From: Xanthomarina maritima
GTDB taxonomy: Bacteria > Bacteroidota > Bacteroidia > Flavobacteriales > Flavobacteriaceae
Assembly (NCBI RefSeq): GCF_008084905.1
Contig: NZ_VSFC01000062.1
Span: 1-64,000, forward strand
Direction of reading: 5' to 3'
DNA: 64,000 nucleotides
Part shown: piece after piece, positions 17,201-25,819 of the stretch
Position numbering within the stretch: position 1 is the first letter of the stretch
How the letters are laid out: every line of letters begins with the position of its first letter
Program-made: the position numbers and the translations under genes
Notes under the pieces: model-generated
The model's input: the letters and a program-made list of their open reading frames with translations, nothing else
What the model was told of the DNA's origin: nothing
Database searches by the model: none

Positions 17201-19437
17201 ATTAAGGCTGCTACACCAGCTGCATGTGGTGCTGATGCAGAAGTACCAAAGAAATTAGGTAAATTATTACCTTCAAAATCAGGAGCGCCTAAATTTACAG
17301 AAGTATCTCCTCCTGTTGGTGCCATTATATCTGGTTTGCTTCTTAAAAGTCCATTAGTTGTAGTTCCTCCTAGAGAAGATGATTGTTGAGCAGAAAGCAC
17401 ACCTCCATAACTTGGTGTATTATCATAACGGACTGCACCAACTGTAATTGCTCCATCTGCATTTGCATGACCAACAACAGTTGAGCTATTGGCGGCTGGA
17501 ACAGCAACAAAATTACCATCGTCTCCTGCTCTGAAAACAACATATTTGAACATTGGTGCTGGTCCAGATCCAGATGCTCTTTCAATAACAATATTGGTAG
17601 TTGTTGGATTAATAACAGTAAAAGGCATTATTTCTACAGGGTCTGCACCCATATTATTCCTATTAAATCCATATTGAATACTGTTATTATCACCAGCAAG
17701 ATAGATATCCATATCATTCATTGAACCTGTATTAGATCCAAAGGAATAAAAATCATCATCCCATTGAAGTACAACAATATATGAGCCAACATCTAAAGTA
17801 AGGTTTTGCAGAGAGTTGTTTCCTCCAAAATCATGTCGTAATGGGTTTGATGATGATGGAGTAAAAGTAGCTTGATAAGATCTTGATCCAAAATTACCAG
17901 CAGAAGTAAAATAGCTCACACCATTAGCTTCAGCTTCATTAATTGCATCAGCTACAATACCATCTCTAAAGAAAGGGGCTTTCATATAAGTAAGGTCGTC
18001 TACAATAACATCACAGTCCAATGCTACTAGTTCGGCAATTCCAGCTGCCATGTTTCCTTCAGAGATAAATCCAGTTCTAAAGAATAATTCTGCATCTGGA
18101 GCCACGTCATGTATAATCTGCATCATTGCTCGTCCTTCGTCACTTGCTAGACCAAAAGGATAGTCTTGTACAACAGTCACGGGATTTTCAGCTCCTGGAA
18201 GGTCTCCATTTGCAACATCTGTTTGAACAGCAGAACTTACACCTGTAATGACACCAGATTTTCTGTCGTAACTATCTGATATCACCCCAATTTTAATGCC
18301 TTCGCCACTTAAATTCCAACCTAATCTAGCAATATTGGACTTTTGAGCAGCATCACCTTGGCTTTCTATGAGTCCTGTATTTGGTATTGGAGGAGATACC
18401 TCATAAACTTGATTAATGATGTCTGATCTTGGATTAAGATCCTCTAAATTTGCTATAGGAAAAAACACAGTAATGACTCTTTCATCATCTAAAGGATCAT
18501 AAACATCAGAAATATAATCACTTGTATTTATTCCAAAGGAGTCACTCAAGAATGTTGATACAGCGTTGAATTGATTATTATAAGCAACAATTTCAATCAG
18601 AACCTCATCATTCTCATTAATAATATATATAAATTGATTAGTTGGTTCATTAGGATCATAATTACTAAATAATGAAGTCAAAGCTGAACCAATAATTTCA
18701 TTAACCTTCGAATTTGGTGGATAACCAGGTAGGATATCACAATTTATCAATATACATTCACACACTGCTGCTACTACCGCTTCAGTACTAGGAGATCCAG
18801 GAAGTCCGCTTCCACCCTGACTGTAAAAATAAATTACATTAGTATCCCAAGTACCAGAATTATTGATATTTCCATTTTCTGTCTTTATACTTCCAAGACC
18901 TGTTAAGGTACCACTATTTAAAAAATTGCCACTTGAAAGTCGAACACATGCGTTTGATAATACTAATTGAGTATCATTAACAATATTGCCATGTTTAACC
19001 ATCTGTGCATTGGTTAGTTGGATGGTGCCTTGATTTTTTAGCACTCCAGGACCAATTTCAATTTCACCTTGATCTACCACTAATAACCCTCCAGAGTTTA
19101 CATTGATGTTACTTGTAGTTGTAAATTTAGCATTATTGAGTACATGCAGTTCGGCATTGTTTTTCAACTTAATAGGATTACTAGAACTGTAAACAATATC
19201 ATGATTGATTATAATTGTTGTATTACCAACTTCGTAGTTAGGATATGGATTATTGTTACAGGGTCCACCTGAACAATTCCATGCATTAGGGTCTTCCCAA
19301 TTGTTGGACAAACCTGTTGTAGTATAATTTTGTCCAATTACTAAACTGGTAGTAAACAGATAAAATAAACTTAATAAAACAATGTTACTGATTCGTTTTG
19401 TGGTAAAGATATTACCACTTGCTTGTGTAGATTTCAT
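14257..19437 (-). CDS. giant T9SS-secreted S8/S53-like protease with MBG domains and LVNG repeats
   Basis: With the ATG at 19437 the protein has 1726 residues and starts with a signal peptide (cleavage about residue 36, VIGQ). A short strand-rich region and a linker lead to a protease domain (about 370-800). D388 (GVISDSYD) and S733 (GTSASAP) fit the S8/S53 clan, but the usual HGTxVA is replaced by DEGRAM with E434, as in S53-like enzymes. Several MBG (YGD) domains follow. An insertion of LVNG hexapeptides spans about 1040-1194, and the last 80 residues form a type A T9SS sorting domain (YPNPTSDF). It is exported to the cell surface or medium. A longer GTG start would lie in the hairpin at 19473-19489. 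Confidence 0.9.
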   Translation of the reverse strand: MKSTQASGNIFTTKRISNIVLLSLFYLFTTSLVIGQNYTTTGLSNNWEDPNAWNCSGGPCNNNPYPNYEVGNTTIIINHDIVYSSSNPIKLKNNAELHVLNNAKFTTTSNINVNSGGLLVVDQGEIEIGPGVLKNQGTIQLTNAQMVKHGNIVNDTQLVLSNACVRLSSGNFLNSGTLTGLGSIKTENGNINNSGTWDTNVIYFYSQGGSGLPGSPSTEAVVAAVCECILINCDILPGYPPNSKVNEIIGSALTSLFSNYDPNEPTNQFIYIINENDEVLIEIVAYNNQFNAVSTFLSDSFGINTSDYISDVYDPLDDERVITVFFPIANLEDLNPRSDIINQVYEVSPPIPNTGLIESQGDAAQKSNIARLGWNLSGEGIKIGVISDSYDRKSGVITGVSSAVQTDVANGDLPGAENPVTVVQDYPFGLASDEGRAMMQIIHDVAPDAELFFRTGFISEGNMAAGIAELVALDCDVIVDDLTYMKAPFFRDGIVADAINEAEANGVSYFTSAGNFGSRSYQATFTPSSSNPLRHDFGGNNSLQNLTLDVGSYIVVLQWDDDFYSFGSNTGSMNDMDIYLAGDNNSIQYGFNRNNMGADPVEIMPFTVINPTTTNIVIERASGSGPAPMFKYVVFRAGDDGNFVAVPAANSSTVVGHANADGAITVGAVRYDNTPSYGGVLSAQQSSSLGGTTTNGLLRSKPDIMAPTGGDTSVNLGAPDFEGNNLPNFFGTSASAPHAAGVAALIIEAKTKFEVDVSNSDPSLSVRSLLTNNAIDMDLPGFDNKTGYGFLSADNSIGVFSNPSPNLIRFNLENLDTSTYSPGDIAFELILEGNSFDESSVVIFRGEALETTFIDENTLLVTIPEFIGNPPIYVYTEPGPLTNGTDGGSSEVLTFEDLVITDVILQPNDATRRYGEANPLFSFTTSIGDTEASLLQEEIDLLLPSISITTAAVSNSNVGIYAIELNLENVDIGLSELYNFIIEQGVLNITPMQVTIKPQTLEDITYGDALPEISFDYVYGNTDETDLEVDVDVANTFATNHVNALSLVNGLSLVNGLSLVNGISLVNNEPTINGLSLVNKTFFVSQSTVDQSDTVEQNGLSLVNGTGVEKLVNFGADIFSEDTIDNGNYSNITNGIALVNGLSLVNGIALVNGVPLVNGISLVNGVSLVNGVSLVNGVSLVNGLVLVNGVPLVNSESTPILNAFENIIVILNGEDSNSETPIEIKPINVITGIDAGTQYIIPGGVIDSNFEIRYQPTSLEILPANLTVTTGDATVTYGDEQITPTGIIDGLQYSDTLEDVFPNGIIYSVDCTQCDVSGSPYPFQASATNSSPNYNISFINSGELTVNPFELTITVDDATITYGQTDIPFSISASEEVLPYGESLTEILGELIFTPNDGCTNDTNISVSPELENNNYDITYLPGNLTIEDIDLFIEVESSYISEGNMVPTNFNIIANGLVCNDMSPTVTNFIVRDQNGVVQTGNLESGTYDVIADLTSISGYDNYTITQTPGLLYVNPLVGCNDRITASGICQSPATLPNNPNVVSLLRFEYTNRLDVPIYIPNGPDNLLKGNAQYIGSPPELFLPGTHTFDIYTNGGRLQWEVITQGCNSASKSANGSNADPCTEILRSISTESITETQLNNQQNDEKIRLYPNPTSDFVNLKIAEKTGIASLQILDQTGRILFEQDYSLNESSNIQVDVSDFSSGILFFIYQHKGKRSAFKIMKR
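15853..16318 (-). repeat. 18-bp coding repeats encoding (L/I/V)SLVNG hexapeptides
   Basis: About 16 copies of an 18-bp unit encode variants of LSLVNG. One cluster of four (near 16236-16318) is followed by two isolated copies near 16210 and 16130. A block of ten then covers about 15853-16047, with units ISLVNG, VSLVNG, IALVNG, VPLVNG and LVLVNG. Adjacent copies are nearly identical at DNA level, which suggests recent slippage or recombination. Confidence 0.9.
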
Positions 19438-19472
19438 ATTACTCAACTTAAAATAACCACATAAGTTATACA

Positions 19473-19489
19473 CCAACGATTATCGTTGG
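19473..19489. repeat. palindrome upstream of the giant protease
   Basis: CCAACGA-TTA-TCGTTGG is a perfect inverted repeat with 7-bp arms. It lies 36 bases upstream of the chosen ATG, so it could be an operator or a 5' UTR hairpin. Confidence 0.6.
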
Positions 19490-19716
19490 CTTTTATAAGT
19501 CATTTTAGAATTGGGTGAGTCGCTATGAATCCGCAATTAGGTGCGTTAAATTACTACTAATCTGTTGAATAAAAAAATATAAAATTTATAAATATTTGTT
19601 TTAACATTTAATTAACAAGTATAATGTTCCTTTTCTTACAAATATCTTTAACTAACTATAACTGTTAAAAAAAGATTTAACAGCTTTGTAAGCTTCACAA
19701 AGTAGTTTTTCGAAAA

Positions 19717-20304
19717 TTATTTTGTCTTTAGTTCTTTTAGTTTTTTCAATTTTAATTTTCGTCGATTCCATTTCGCAAATAGCGTGTGATACTTGTGATT
19801 TTCAAGAAACTTAATTTGCAAATCTAACCACTCGCGTTCTGTTTTAATAACTCCAAAATAGAGAAACTCTTGATGCAGGTTTTCACTAAGCTTATCATAA
19901 TCATTTCTTCCTAAATAGTCTAAATCGGCATCAGCTAAGATCTTATCATAAAAAGTTTTTGGTTGCTGTGGGATTTTTGTAGCTCTAATCATCCCAGATA
20001 CAATGTCTATTTCTTCTTGAGTAAGAATAGGTCTGAGTTTTGGTTCTATTAACGTGATGCTACGTTCTTCATGATCAATAGGTGAAACTGTATAACCAAA
20101 ATCATGGCAAATAGCAGCAATTCTAATCAGTTTAGCCATATCATCATCTATCTTATATAGCTTAATATAATTATTACACACATTGGCTACATCAATAATA
20201 TGATTATAAGAATGATAGCTAAGATATGGAGCTAGTTTCCTTTTTAATTCATCTAGAATTTGGAAACAGATATCTGGATATGTCTTTTCGTTATCAAGAG
20301 TCAT
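19717..20304 (-). CDS. HD-domain phosphohydrolase
   Basis: The 195-residue protein shows the HD metal-binding pattern: H35 (YHSYNHIIDVAN), H67-D68 (AAICHDFGY) and a later aspartate in ILADADLDYLG. HD proteins hydrolyse phosphate esters, nucleotides or cyclic nucleotides. The substrate here is not evident. It is followed at a distance by the adenylate cyclase gene on the same strand (134 bases upstream), so a phosphodiesterase role is possible but purely inferential. Confidence 0.85.
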   Translation of the reverse strand: MTLDNEKTYPDICFQILDELKRKLAPYLSYHSYNHIIDVANVCNNYIKLYKIDDDMAKLIRIAAICHDFGYTVSPIDHEERSITLIEPKLRPILTQEEIDIVSGMIRATKIPQQPKTFYDKILADADLDYLGRNDYDKLSENLHQEFLYFGVIKTEREWLDLQIKFLENHKYHTLFAKWNRRKLKLKKLKELKTK

Positions 20305-20437
20305 ATTTCTGCGATTATAAGAATGAAATACTTTTAATTATCATGATTATTTATTTCGATCATCCCCAAAATCGATTTGAATTAATACTAAATTATAATA
20401 ATTTATATTTAAAATACTTTTTTATTAAATTTTCTCA

Positions 20438-22378
20438 CTATTTTTTTTCTTCAGCATAGTACATATTAAGGAATTGTTCGTTTTTTGCTTTAATTTTTCC
20501 TCTATAGGTAAAATCATATTTGTCCTTTAAATGTTGATAGGTGTTTTCGGAAACATTAATTTTTCCTGGTACCGAATTATTCTCCATGCGAGCTGCTATA
20601 TTAACTGTACTTCCCCAAATATCGTACTGAAATTTTTTGATGCCAACTACTCCAGCTATTACAGGACCAGTGTTGATACCAATACGAACCTCAAATGGAT
20701 ATATTCCTTCTGGTGGATTATTTTTTGTATCCTTTACAAATTCTAATATTTCTAAAGCTGCTAAAAAAGCATTCTCTGCATGCGTTTTATTTTCAGTAGG
20801 AAGTCCTCCAGCACACATATATGCATCTCCAATGGTCTTGATTTTCTCTAAACTATGTTTTTCTGTAATAATATCGAATTTCTTGAAAAAATAATCCAAA
20901 CTTTTAACAAGATCCTCAGCTGGAATTTCTTCTGCAACTAAAGAGAATTGCTTAAAATCTGTGAAAAGTACAGATACTTCTTTAAAATACTTAGCTTTAA
21001 TAAATCCTTGTTCTTTTAATTCTTCTGCTGTTTCTTTAGGTAGAATGTTTAATAGAATACTTTCACTTTTATTACGTTCTTTTGCTAAAATTGCATTAGA
21101 CTTCTGTATATATCTGTATCGAAAATAAGAACCTCCTACTAGTGCTAAAAGTAGGATTGCAAGAGCATAAAGCAATCTTTTTGAAGCAGTGCTACGTTCA
21201 ATTTGAGTTTGCTTAAGCTCATTATCAACATTGAGAAGTTTTATTTCGCGATCTTTATTTTCTAGATCATATTGAAATCGCATTTTGCTTATAGATTCAT
21301 CATATGTCGCATTCCTAATGGTATCACTTATGGCAGTAAAAAGTTGTTGATAGCCATAAGCATTTTTATAATCATTCATGCCAGAATAGGCTTTGGATAG
21401 TCCTTCGTAAGCGTCTTTTTTATCTCGATAAACTCCTGTTATCTCTGTTAATTTAAGGCCTTCCTTAAAATTATCGACAGCATCCAAGTACTCCTTTTGT
21501 TCATTAAGAAGTTCTCCCAAGCTAATAAGAGCTTTAGTTTTTTCTAATTTAGCATCATTGATGTCTGCTTCTTCAATAGCTTTTAATTGATATTCTTTTG
21601 CTAGCTCATACTGGTTTAAGTCTTTATAAGCCTCTCCTATATAATTATAAGTATGAGACACACTACTTCCTGCTTTTGAATACGCTTCTAAGGCATCATT
21701 AAGAAGTGGCAATGCTGCTTGAGGGTTGCCATTCATTAAGTATAATTCAGCCATATTAACAGCCACAAAACCAACACCTTCGTCATAACCAATATTGCTA
21801 AATATTATCTTAGATTTATTGTAGGATTCAATCGCTTCGTTGTGGGTTTTTTCTTCATTAGAATATACAGCTCCCATATTTAAATAAACCGTTCCCATTC
21901 TAAGAGAATCTTGAATCTTTTCTGCAATTTTAACAGATGTTATAAAATAATCTAAAGCTTTAGGATCATTTCCCTTAGTTTGATAAACAGCGCCAATATT
22001 GCTTAGCAAATTACTTACTCCTGCTTCATCGTTGAGTTCTTTAAAAATGGCTAAGGAGATTTCCCAATGATTGAGAACATCAACAAACTCTCCCTTGGAA
22101 TAATATGCAAGTCCCAAGTTTTTATTAGCGTAAGCTAGCCCTTTCTTGAAATTAATTTCAGTAGCTAGATCTATTGCTTTGCTAGAATATACTATGGATG
22201 AGTCTGGTTGTGTTCTATAAAGTTGAAAAGAGATATCTAGTAACGTGTTGACTTTTGTACTATCATCAGCTTGTTCAGCAATAAGTTGCTTAAGATTTTC
22301 AATACTTTGGTCGCTTTGACCAAAAGAATTTAGCACAAAACAAATAAAAAAGATAAAATGAAGGGGATTTCGATTCAT
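20438..22378 (-). CDS. TPR-containing membrane adenylate cyclase (class III)
   Basis: The 646-residue protein has a signal peptide (cleavage about residue 20), about seven TPR repeats (60-345) predicted to be periplasmic, a short coiled coil (365-398), one membrane helix (401-418) and a cytoplasmic class III cyclase domain (465-640). Metal ligands D474 and D518, purine-selecting K514 and D586, and transition-state N593 and R597 are all present. Lysine plus aspartate at the purine sites favours ATP over GTP. It thus looks like an active receptor-type enzyme making cAMP in response to an unknown periplasmic signal. Confidence 0.92.
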   Translation of the reverse strand: MNRNPLHFIFFICFVLNSFGQSDQSIENLKQLIAEQADDSTKVNTLLDISFQLYRTQPDSSIVYSSKAIDLATEINFKKGLAYANKNLGLAYYSKGEFVDVLNHWEISLAIFKELNDEAGVSNLLSNIGAVYQTKGNDPKALDYFITSVKIAEKIQDSLRMGTVYLNMGAVYSNEEKTHNEAIESYNKSKIIFSNIGYDEGVGFVAVNMAELYLMNGNPQAALPLLNDALEAYSKAGSSVSHTYNYIGEAYKDLNQYELAKEYQLKAIEEADINDAKLEKTKALISLGELLNEQKEYLDAVDNFKEGLKLTEITGVYRDKKDAYEGLSKAYSGMNDYKNAYGYQQLFTAISDTIRNATYDESISKMRFQYDLENKDREIKLLNVDNELKQTQIERSTASKRLLYALAILLLALVGGSYFRYRYIQKSNAILAKERNKSESILLNILPKETAEELKEQGFIKAKYFKEVSVLFTDFKQFSLVAEEIPAEDLVKSLDYFFKKFDIITEKHSLEKIKTIGDAYMCAGGLPTENKTHAENAFLAALEILEFVKDTKNNPPEGIYPFEVRIGINTGPVIAGVVGIKKFQYDIWGSTVNIAARMENNSVPGKINVSENTYQHLKDKYDFTYRGKIKAKNEQFLNMYYAEEKK

Positions 22379-22676
22379 TAAAATTGGACATCAAAAAATT
22401 CTTGTGATAGTTAAAATTAGGAATTAAATTTTGATAAACCTATTTATTTATTTATTTTCAACAGATAATCAGTTACTTAATTAATGTTTTGGCTAGAATT
22501 TGTCTGCTATAAAACATACTTAAACTAATATTTGCAACACTTCTAAAGCCATACAATCTTTGATATTGACCTACTATTTGGCAACTAACTTTTTTAGTTA
22601 AATTAAATTAAAAACATAACATAGTTTTTTATAACAATAGCTACAGGTTTTTTAAAAAGAGATTAAAGTGTATTTG
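22379..22676. other. intergenic stretch without a gene
   Basis: About 300 AT-rich bases lie between the cyclase and the ABM gene. They contain a short TTTA run near 22440-22458. I see no gene, no RNA and no convincing terminator; a cyclase promoter is expected but not clear. Confidence 0.5.
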
Positions 22677-22988
22677 TTACTTTGATTTAAAATCATATTC
22701 TCGTTCTACTTTACAAATTCGTACATGATACCAATTGTACCATTGGGTTCTCCCATTCTGTTGTGCTAATAGATGTTCGGAATCTTGTTTCCAACTTTTT
22801 ATAGCTTCAAGACTTTCCCAGTAACTTACAGTAATTCCTACGTTGTTTCTTGCAGATTCTATTCCTAAAAACCCTTTTTGTTGTTTGGCAAGAGTTTCCA
22901 TTTTATTTGCCATATCTTCATAACCTGAAAGATCTTCATTTTGTGTAGAAGTGAAAATTACAGCGTAATAAGGCGTTAATCTAGTCAT
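22677..22988 (-). CDS. antibiotic-biosynthesis-monooxygenase (ABM) domain protein
   Basis: This 103-residue protein fits the small dimeric ferredoxin-like ABM fold: a first strand (YYAVIFTSTQ), helix (YEDMANKMETLAKQ), GFLGIESAR, and VSYWESLEAIKSWKQDSEH. Relatives include quinone monooxygenases and haem-degrading enzymes, so the name does not mean antibiotic production. Its start overlaps the end of the isoaspartyl peptidase gene by eight bases, so the two are co-transcribed. Their functional link is not obvious. Confidence 0.85.
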   Translation of the reverse strand: MTRLTPYYAVIFTSTQNEDLSGYEDMANKMETLAKQQKGFLGIESARNNVGITVSYWESLEAIKSWKQDSEHLLAQQNGRTQWYNWYHVRICKVEREYDFKSK

Positions 22989-24054
22989 TATAAATACCTA
23001 TTAATAATTCACCTTTATCATTCATTGTAGCTCGATACATGCCAGACGTATTAAACTCCATGACCATATTGCCATTTTTATCAACAGCAATAATACCTCC
23101 ATCTCCACCAAGATCAGGTACTTTTTTCTGAATGACTTCCTTGGCTGCTGCTTCTAAACTCATGCCTTTATAATCCATTAATGCAGAAATATCATAAGCT
23201 ACCATAGCGCGAATAAAAAACTCTCCCCAACCAGTGCTTGAAACTGCACAAGTATTATTATTCGCATAAGTTCCTGCTCCAATAATTGGAGCGTCTCCAA
23301 CGCGTCCCCAGCGTTTGTTTGTCATTCCTCCTGTAGATGTTCCTGCTGCCAAATTACCATTCTTATCTAATGCAGCACAACCTACTGTTCCATATTTAGA
23401 ATTCTTGATTGTTGAATCATAAAATGCTGTTTTGTTGTTGCCTTTCTTTTTTGCCTCATAGTCTTTAACGTGTTCTAAAGATTTCAACCTATCTACAGTA
23501 TAAAAATATGTTGAATCTACAATCTCTAAACCTTGTTCTTGAGCAAATATATCTGCTCCATGTCCAGCTAACATAACATGTGGCGAGTTCTCCATGACTA
23601 CTCTAGCTAAATTAATCGGATTTTTAACAGTTCGTGTACCAGCTGATGATCCTGCATTTAATGTTTTTCCATCCATAATAGAAGCATCTAATTCATTAGT
23701 TTCTGCATTGGTAAAGACAGCTCCTTTTCCAGCATTAAATAAAGGTGAGTCTTCTAATACATTTATTGTTTTTTCTACAGCATCCAAACTACTTCCTCCG
23801 CTTTTTAAAATTTCATATCCTACACGAATAGCTTCTTCAAGTTTTAATGTGTATGCCTCTTCAGCTTCTGCAGACATATTTTCCCTTAAAATAGTTCCAG
23901 CTCCGCCATGAATTACAATGGCAAATTCATTGGTTTTAATTTCAGAGCTATCAATAACAGTTTCTCTATTATTAGATAAAGCTTTTAGTTCTTCTTCATT
24001 TTTACAACTTGTAAAAATTACAAATAAACACAAAACATAAACAAAGTTTTTCAT
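22981..24054 (-). CDS. isoaspartyl peptidase / type 2 L-asparaginase, lipoprotein
   Basis: This Ntn-hydrolase removes isoaspartyl residues from peptides or hydrolyses asparagine. The 357-residue precursor has lipobox TSC (C17). Its family motifs are IHGGAGT (48-54) and DSPLFNAGKGAVF (102-114). The autoprocessing site precedes T223 (YG|TVGCAALD), which becomes the N-terminal nucleophile, and GTSTGGMTNKRWGRVGDAP binds substrate. The lipobox predicts anchoring outside the cytoplasm, presumably to clear damaged or dietary peptides. Confidence 0.95.
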   Translation of the reverse strand: MKNFVYVLCLFVIFTSCKNEEELKALSNNRETVIDSSEIKTNEFAIVIHGGAGTILRENMSAEAEEAYTLKLEEAIRVGYEILKSGGSSLDAVEKTINVLEDSPLFNAGKGAVFTNAETNELDASIMDGKTLNAGSSAGTRTVKNPINLARVVMENSPHVMLAGHGADIFAQEQGLEIVDSTYFYTVDRLKSLEHVKDYEAKKKGNNKTAFYDSTIKNSKYGTVGCAALDKNGNLAAGTSTGGMTNKRWGRVGDAPIIGAGTYANNNTCAVSSTGWGEFFIRAMVAYDISALMDYKGMSLEAAAKEVIQKKVPDLGGDGGIIAVDKNGNMVMEFNTSGMYRATMNDKGELLIGIYND

Positions 24055-24134
24055 AATTAAGCATGATATAAATAAGAGCTTTAAAGTTACATTTTTACTA
24101 ATTAGGTCTCAATAAAAAACCAACTAATTATTCC

Positions 24135-24143
24135 TATCTTTGC
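24135..24143 (+). promoter_or_regulatory. promoter -7 element of the aldehyde dehydrogenase gene
   Basis: TATCTTTGC matches TAnnTTTGC exactly, 36 bases before the ATG at 24180. No clear -33 TTG is visible. Confidence 0.55.
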
Positions 24144-24179
24144 TATTAAATTTAATAATTCATAAAAAAATAAACAAAT

Positions 24180-25733
24180 ATGGAAGCTATTGCTACCGAT
24201 TTCGGAATTGAAAAAGCCCTAAAACAATTAGGAGTAAAAGATATAAATGAAGGAACTTCTACTGGTTCGAACAACTTTTCTAGTGGAGACCTTATTGAAA
24301 GTTATTCTCCAGTAGATGGAAAGTTAATCGGAAAAGTAAAAACAACTACTAAAGAAGATTACGAAAAAGTCATGGAGGCTGCTACTTCTGCTTTTAAAAC
24401 TTGGAGAAATATACCAGCTCCACAACGTGGTGAAATTGTACGACAGTTTGGAAATAAATTAAGAGATTTAAAAGAACCTCTAGGAAAATTAGTGTCTTAT
24501 GAGATGGGTAAATCTCTCCAAGAAGGTTATGGTGAAGTTCAAGAAATGATTGACATTTGCGATTTTGCAGTGGGATTATCTCGTCAATTAAACGGACAAA
24601 CCATTCCATCTGAACGTCCAGGACATGTTATGAGAGAACAATGGCATCCAATTGGAGTTGTTGGTATAATTTCAGCATTTAACTTTCCTGTTGCTGTTTG
24701 GGCTTGGAATACGGCTTTAGCATGGATTTGTGGTGATGTTTGTGTGTGGAAAGCTTCAGAAAAAGCACCTTTGTGCTCAATTGCATGTCAAAATATTATT
24801 GCTAGTATTTTAAAAGAAAATAACTTGCCAGAAGGAATTTCATGTATTATAAATGGGGATTACAAAGTGGGTGAAATGATGACAACAGACGCTCGAATTC
24901 CTTTAATTTCTGCTACAGGATCTACAAGAATGGGACGAATCGTTGGAACAACAGTAGCTAAACGTTTTGGGAAGTCTTTATTAGAATTAGGTGGAAACAA
25001 TGCCATTATTATTACACCAACTGCCGATTTAAAAGTGGTTGTCCCAGGTGCTGTTTTTGGTGCTGTTGGAACATGTGGACAACGTTGTACATCTACACGT
25101 CGTTTAATTATTCACGAATCGGTTTACGATAAAGTAAGAGATGCCATTGTTGGTGCATATGGTCAATTAACTATTGGTAACCCTTTAGATGAAAGAAATC
25201 ATATTGGTCCATTAATCGACAAAGATTCTGTAAACACCTATTTAACAGCTATTGAAAAAGCGAAAGCTGAAGGTGGAAACGTATTGGTTGAAGGTGGAGT
25301 TTTAGAAGGTGAAGGATATGAAAGTGGCTGCTATGTTAAGCCAGCAATTATTGAAGCTGAAAATCATTTTGAAATTGTTCAACACGAAACATTTGCGCCA
25401 ATTTTATATTTAATGAAATATTCTGGAGAGGTTGAAAATGCCATTGACAAACAAAATGGTGTGGCTCAAGGATTATCTTCAGCTATTATGACTAATGAAA
25501 TGAAAGAAGCAGAAAAATTCTTATCTTACGCTGGTTCAGATTGTGGAATTGCTAATGTGAATATTGGAACTTCTGGTGCTGAAATTGGTGGTGCTTTTGG
25601 TGGTGAAAAAGAAACTGGTGGTGGACGTGAGTCTGGTTCTGATGCTTGGAAAGTATACATGAGAAGACAAACAAATACTATTAATTATTCAGACGAATTA
25701 CCTTTAGCACAAGGCATTAAATTTGATTTATAA
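24180..25733 (+). CDS. ALDH7-type aldehyde dehydrogenase (probable aminoadipate semialdehyde dehydrogenase)
   Basis: The 517-residue NAD(P)-dependent enzyme belongs to the ALDH7 (antiquitin) group, judged by the long N-terminus, the CVWKASEKAPL cofactor segment and the active site GTCGQRCTSTRR. The nucleophile is C303 and the general base is the glutamate of LELGGNNA. The C-terminal GAFGGEKETGGGRESGSD is also typical. ALDH7 oxidises alpha-aminoadipic semialdehyde in lysine breakdown; substrate assignment here is by family only. It has its own promoter and terminator, so it is monocistronic. Confidence 0.93.
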   Translation: MEAIATDFGIEKALKQLGVKDINEGTSTGSNNFSSGDLIESYSPVDGKLIGKVKTTTKEDYEKVMEAATSAFKTWRNIPAPQRGEIVRQFGNKLRDLKEPLGKLVSYEMGKSLQEGYGEVQEMIDICDFAVGLSRQLNGQTIPSERPGHVMREQWHPIGVVGIISAFNFPVAVWAWNTALAWICGDVCVWKASEKAPLCSIACQNIIASILKENNLPEGISCIINGDYKVGEMMTTDARIPLISATGSTRMGRIVGTTVAKRFGKSLLELGGNNAIIITPTADLKVVVPGAVFGAVGTCGQRCTSTRRLIIHESVYDKVRDAIVGAYGQLTIGNPLDERNHIGPLIDKDSVNTYLTAIEKAKAEGGNVLVEGGVLEGEGYESGCYVKPAIIEAENHFEIVQHETFAPILYLMKYSGEVENAIDKQNGVAQGLSSAIMTNEMKEAEKFLSYAGSDCGIANVNIGTSGAEIGGAFGGEKETGGGRESGSDAWKVYMRRQTNTINYSDELPLAQGIKFDL

Positions 25734-25758
25734 TAATAACCTTTTTAAATAATTTATA

Positions 25759-25804
25759 AAATCTGTTTCTATCCTGATACTTTTGGGATAAAACGGATTT
25801 TTTT
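25759..25804 (+). terminator. terminator of the aldehyde dehydrogenase gene
   Basis: AAATCTGTTTCTATCC pairs with GGATAAAACGGATTT over 15 bp with one bulged C, around an 11-base loop, followed by a run of T. Confidence 0.85.
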
Positions 25805-25819
25805 CTAATAACCAATAAC

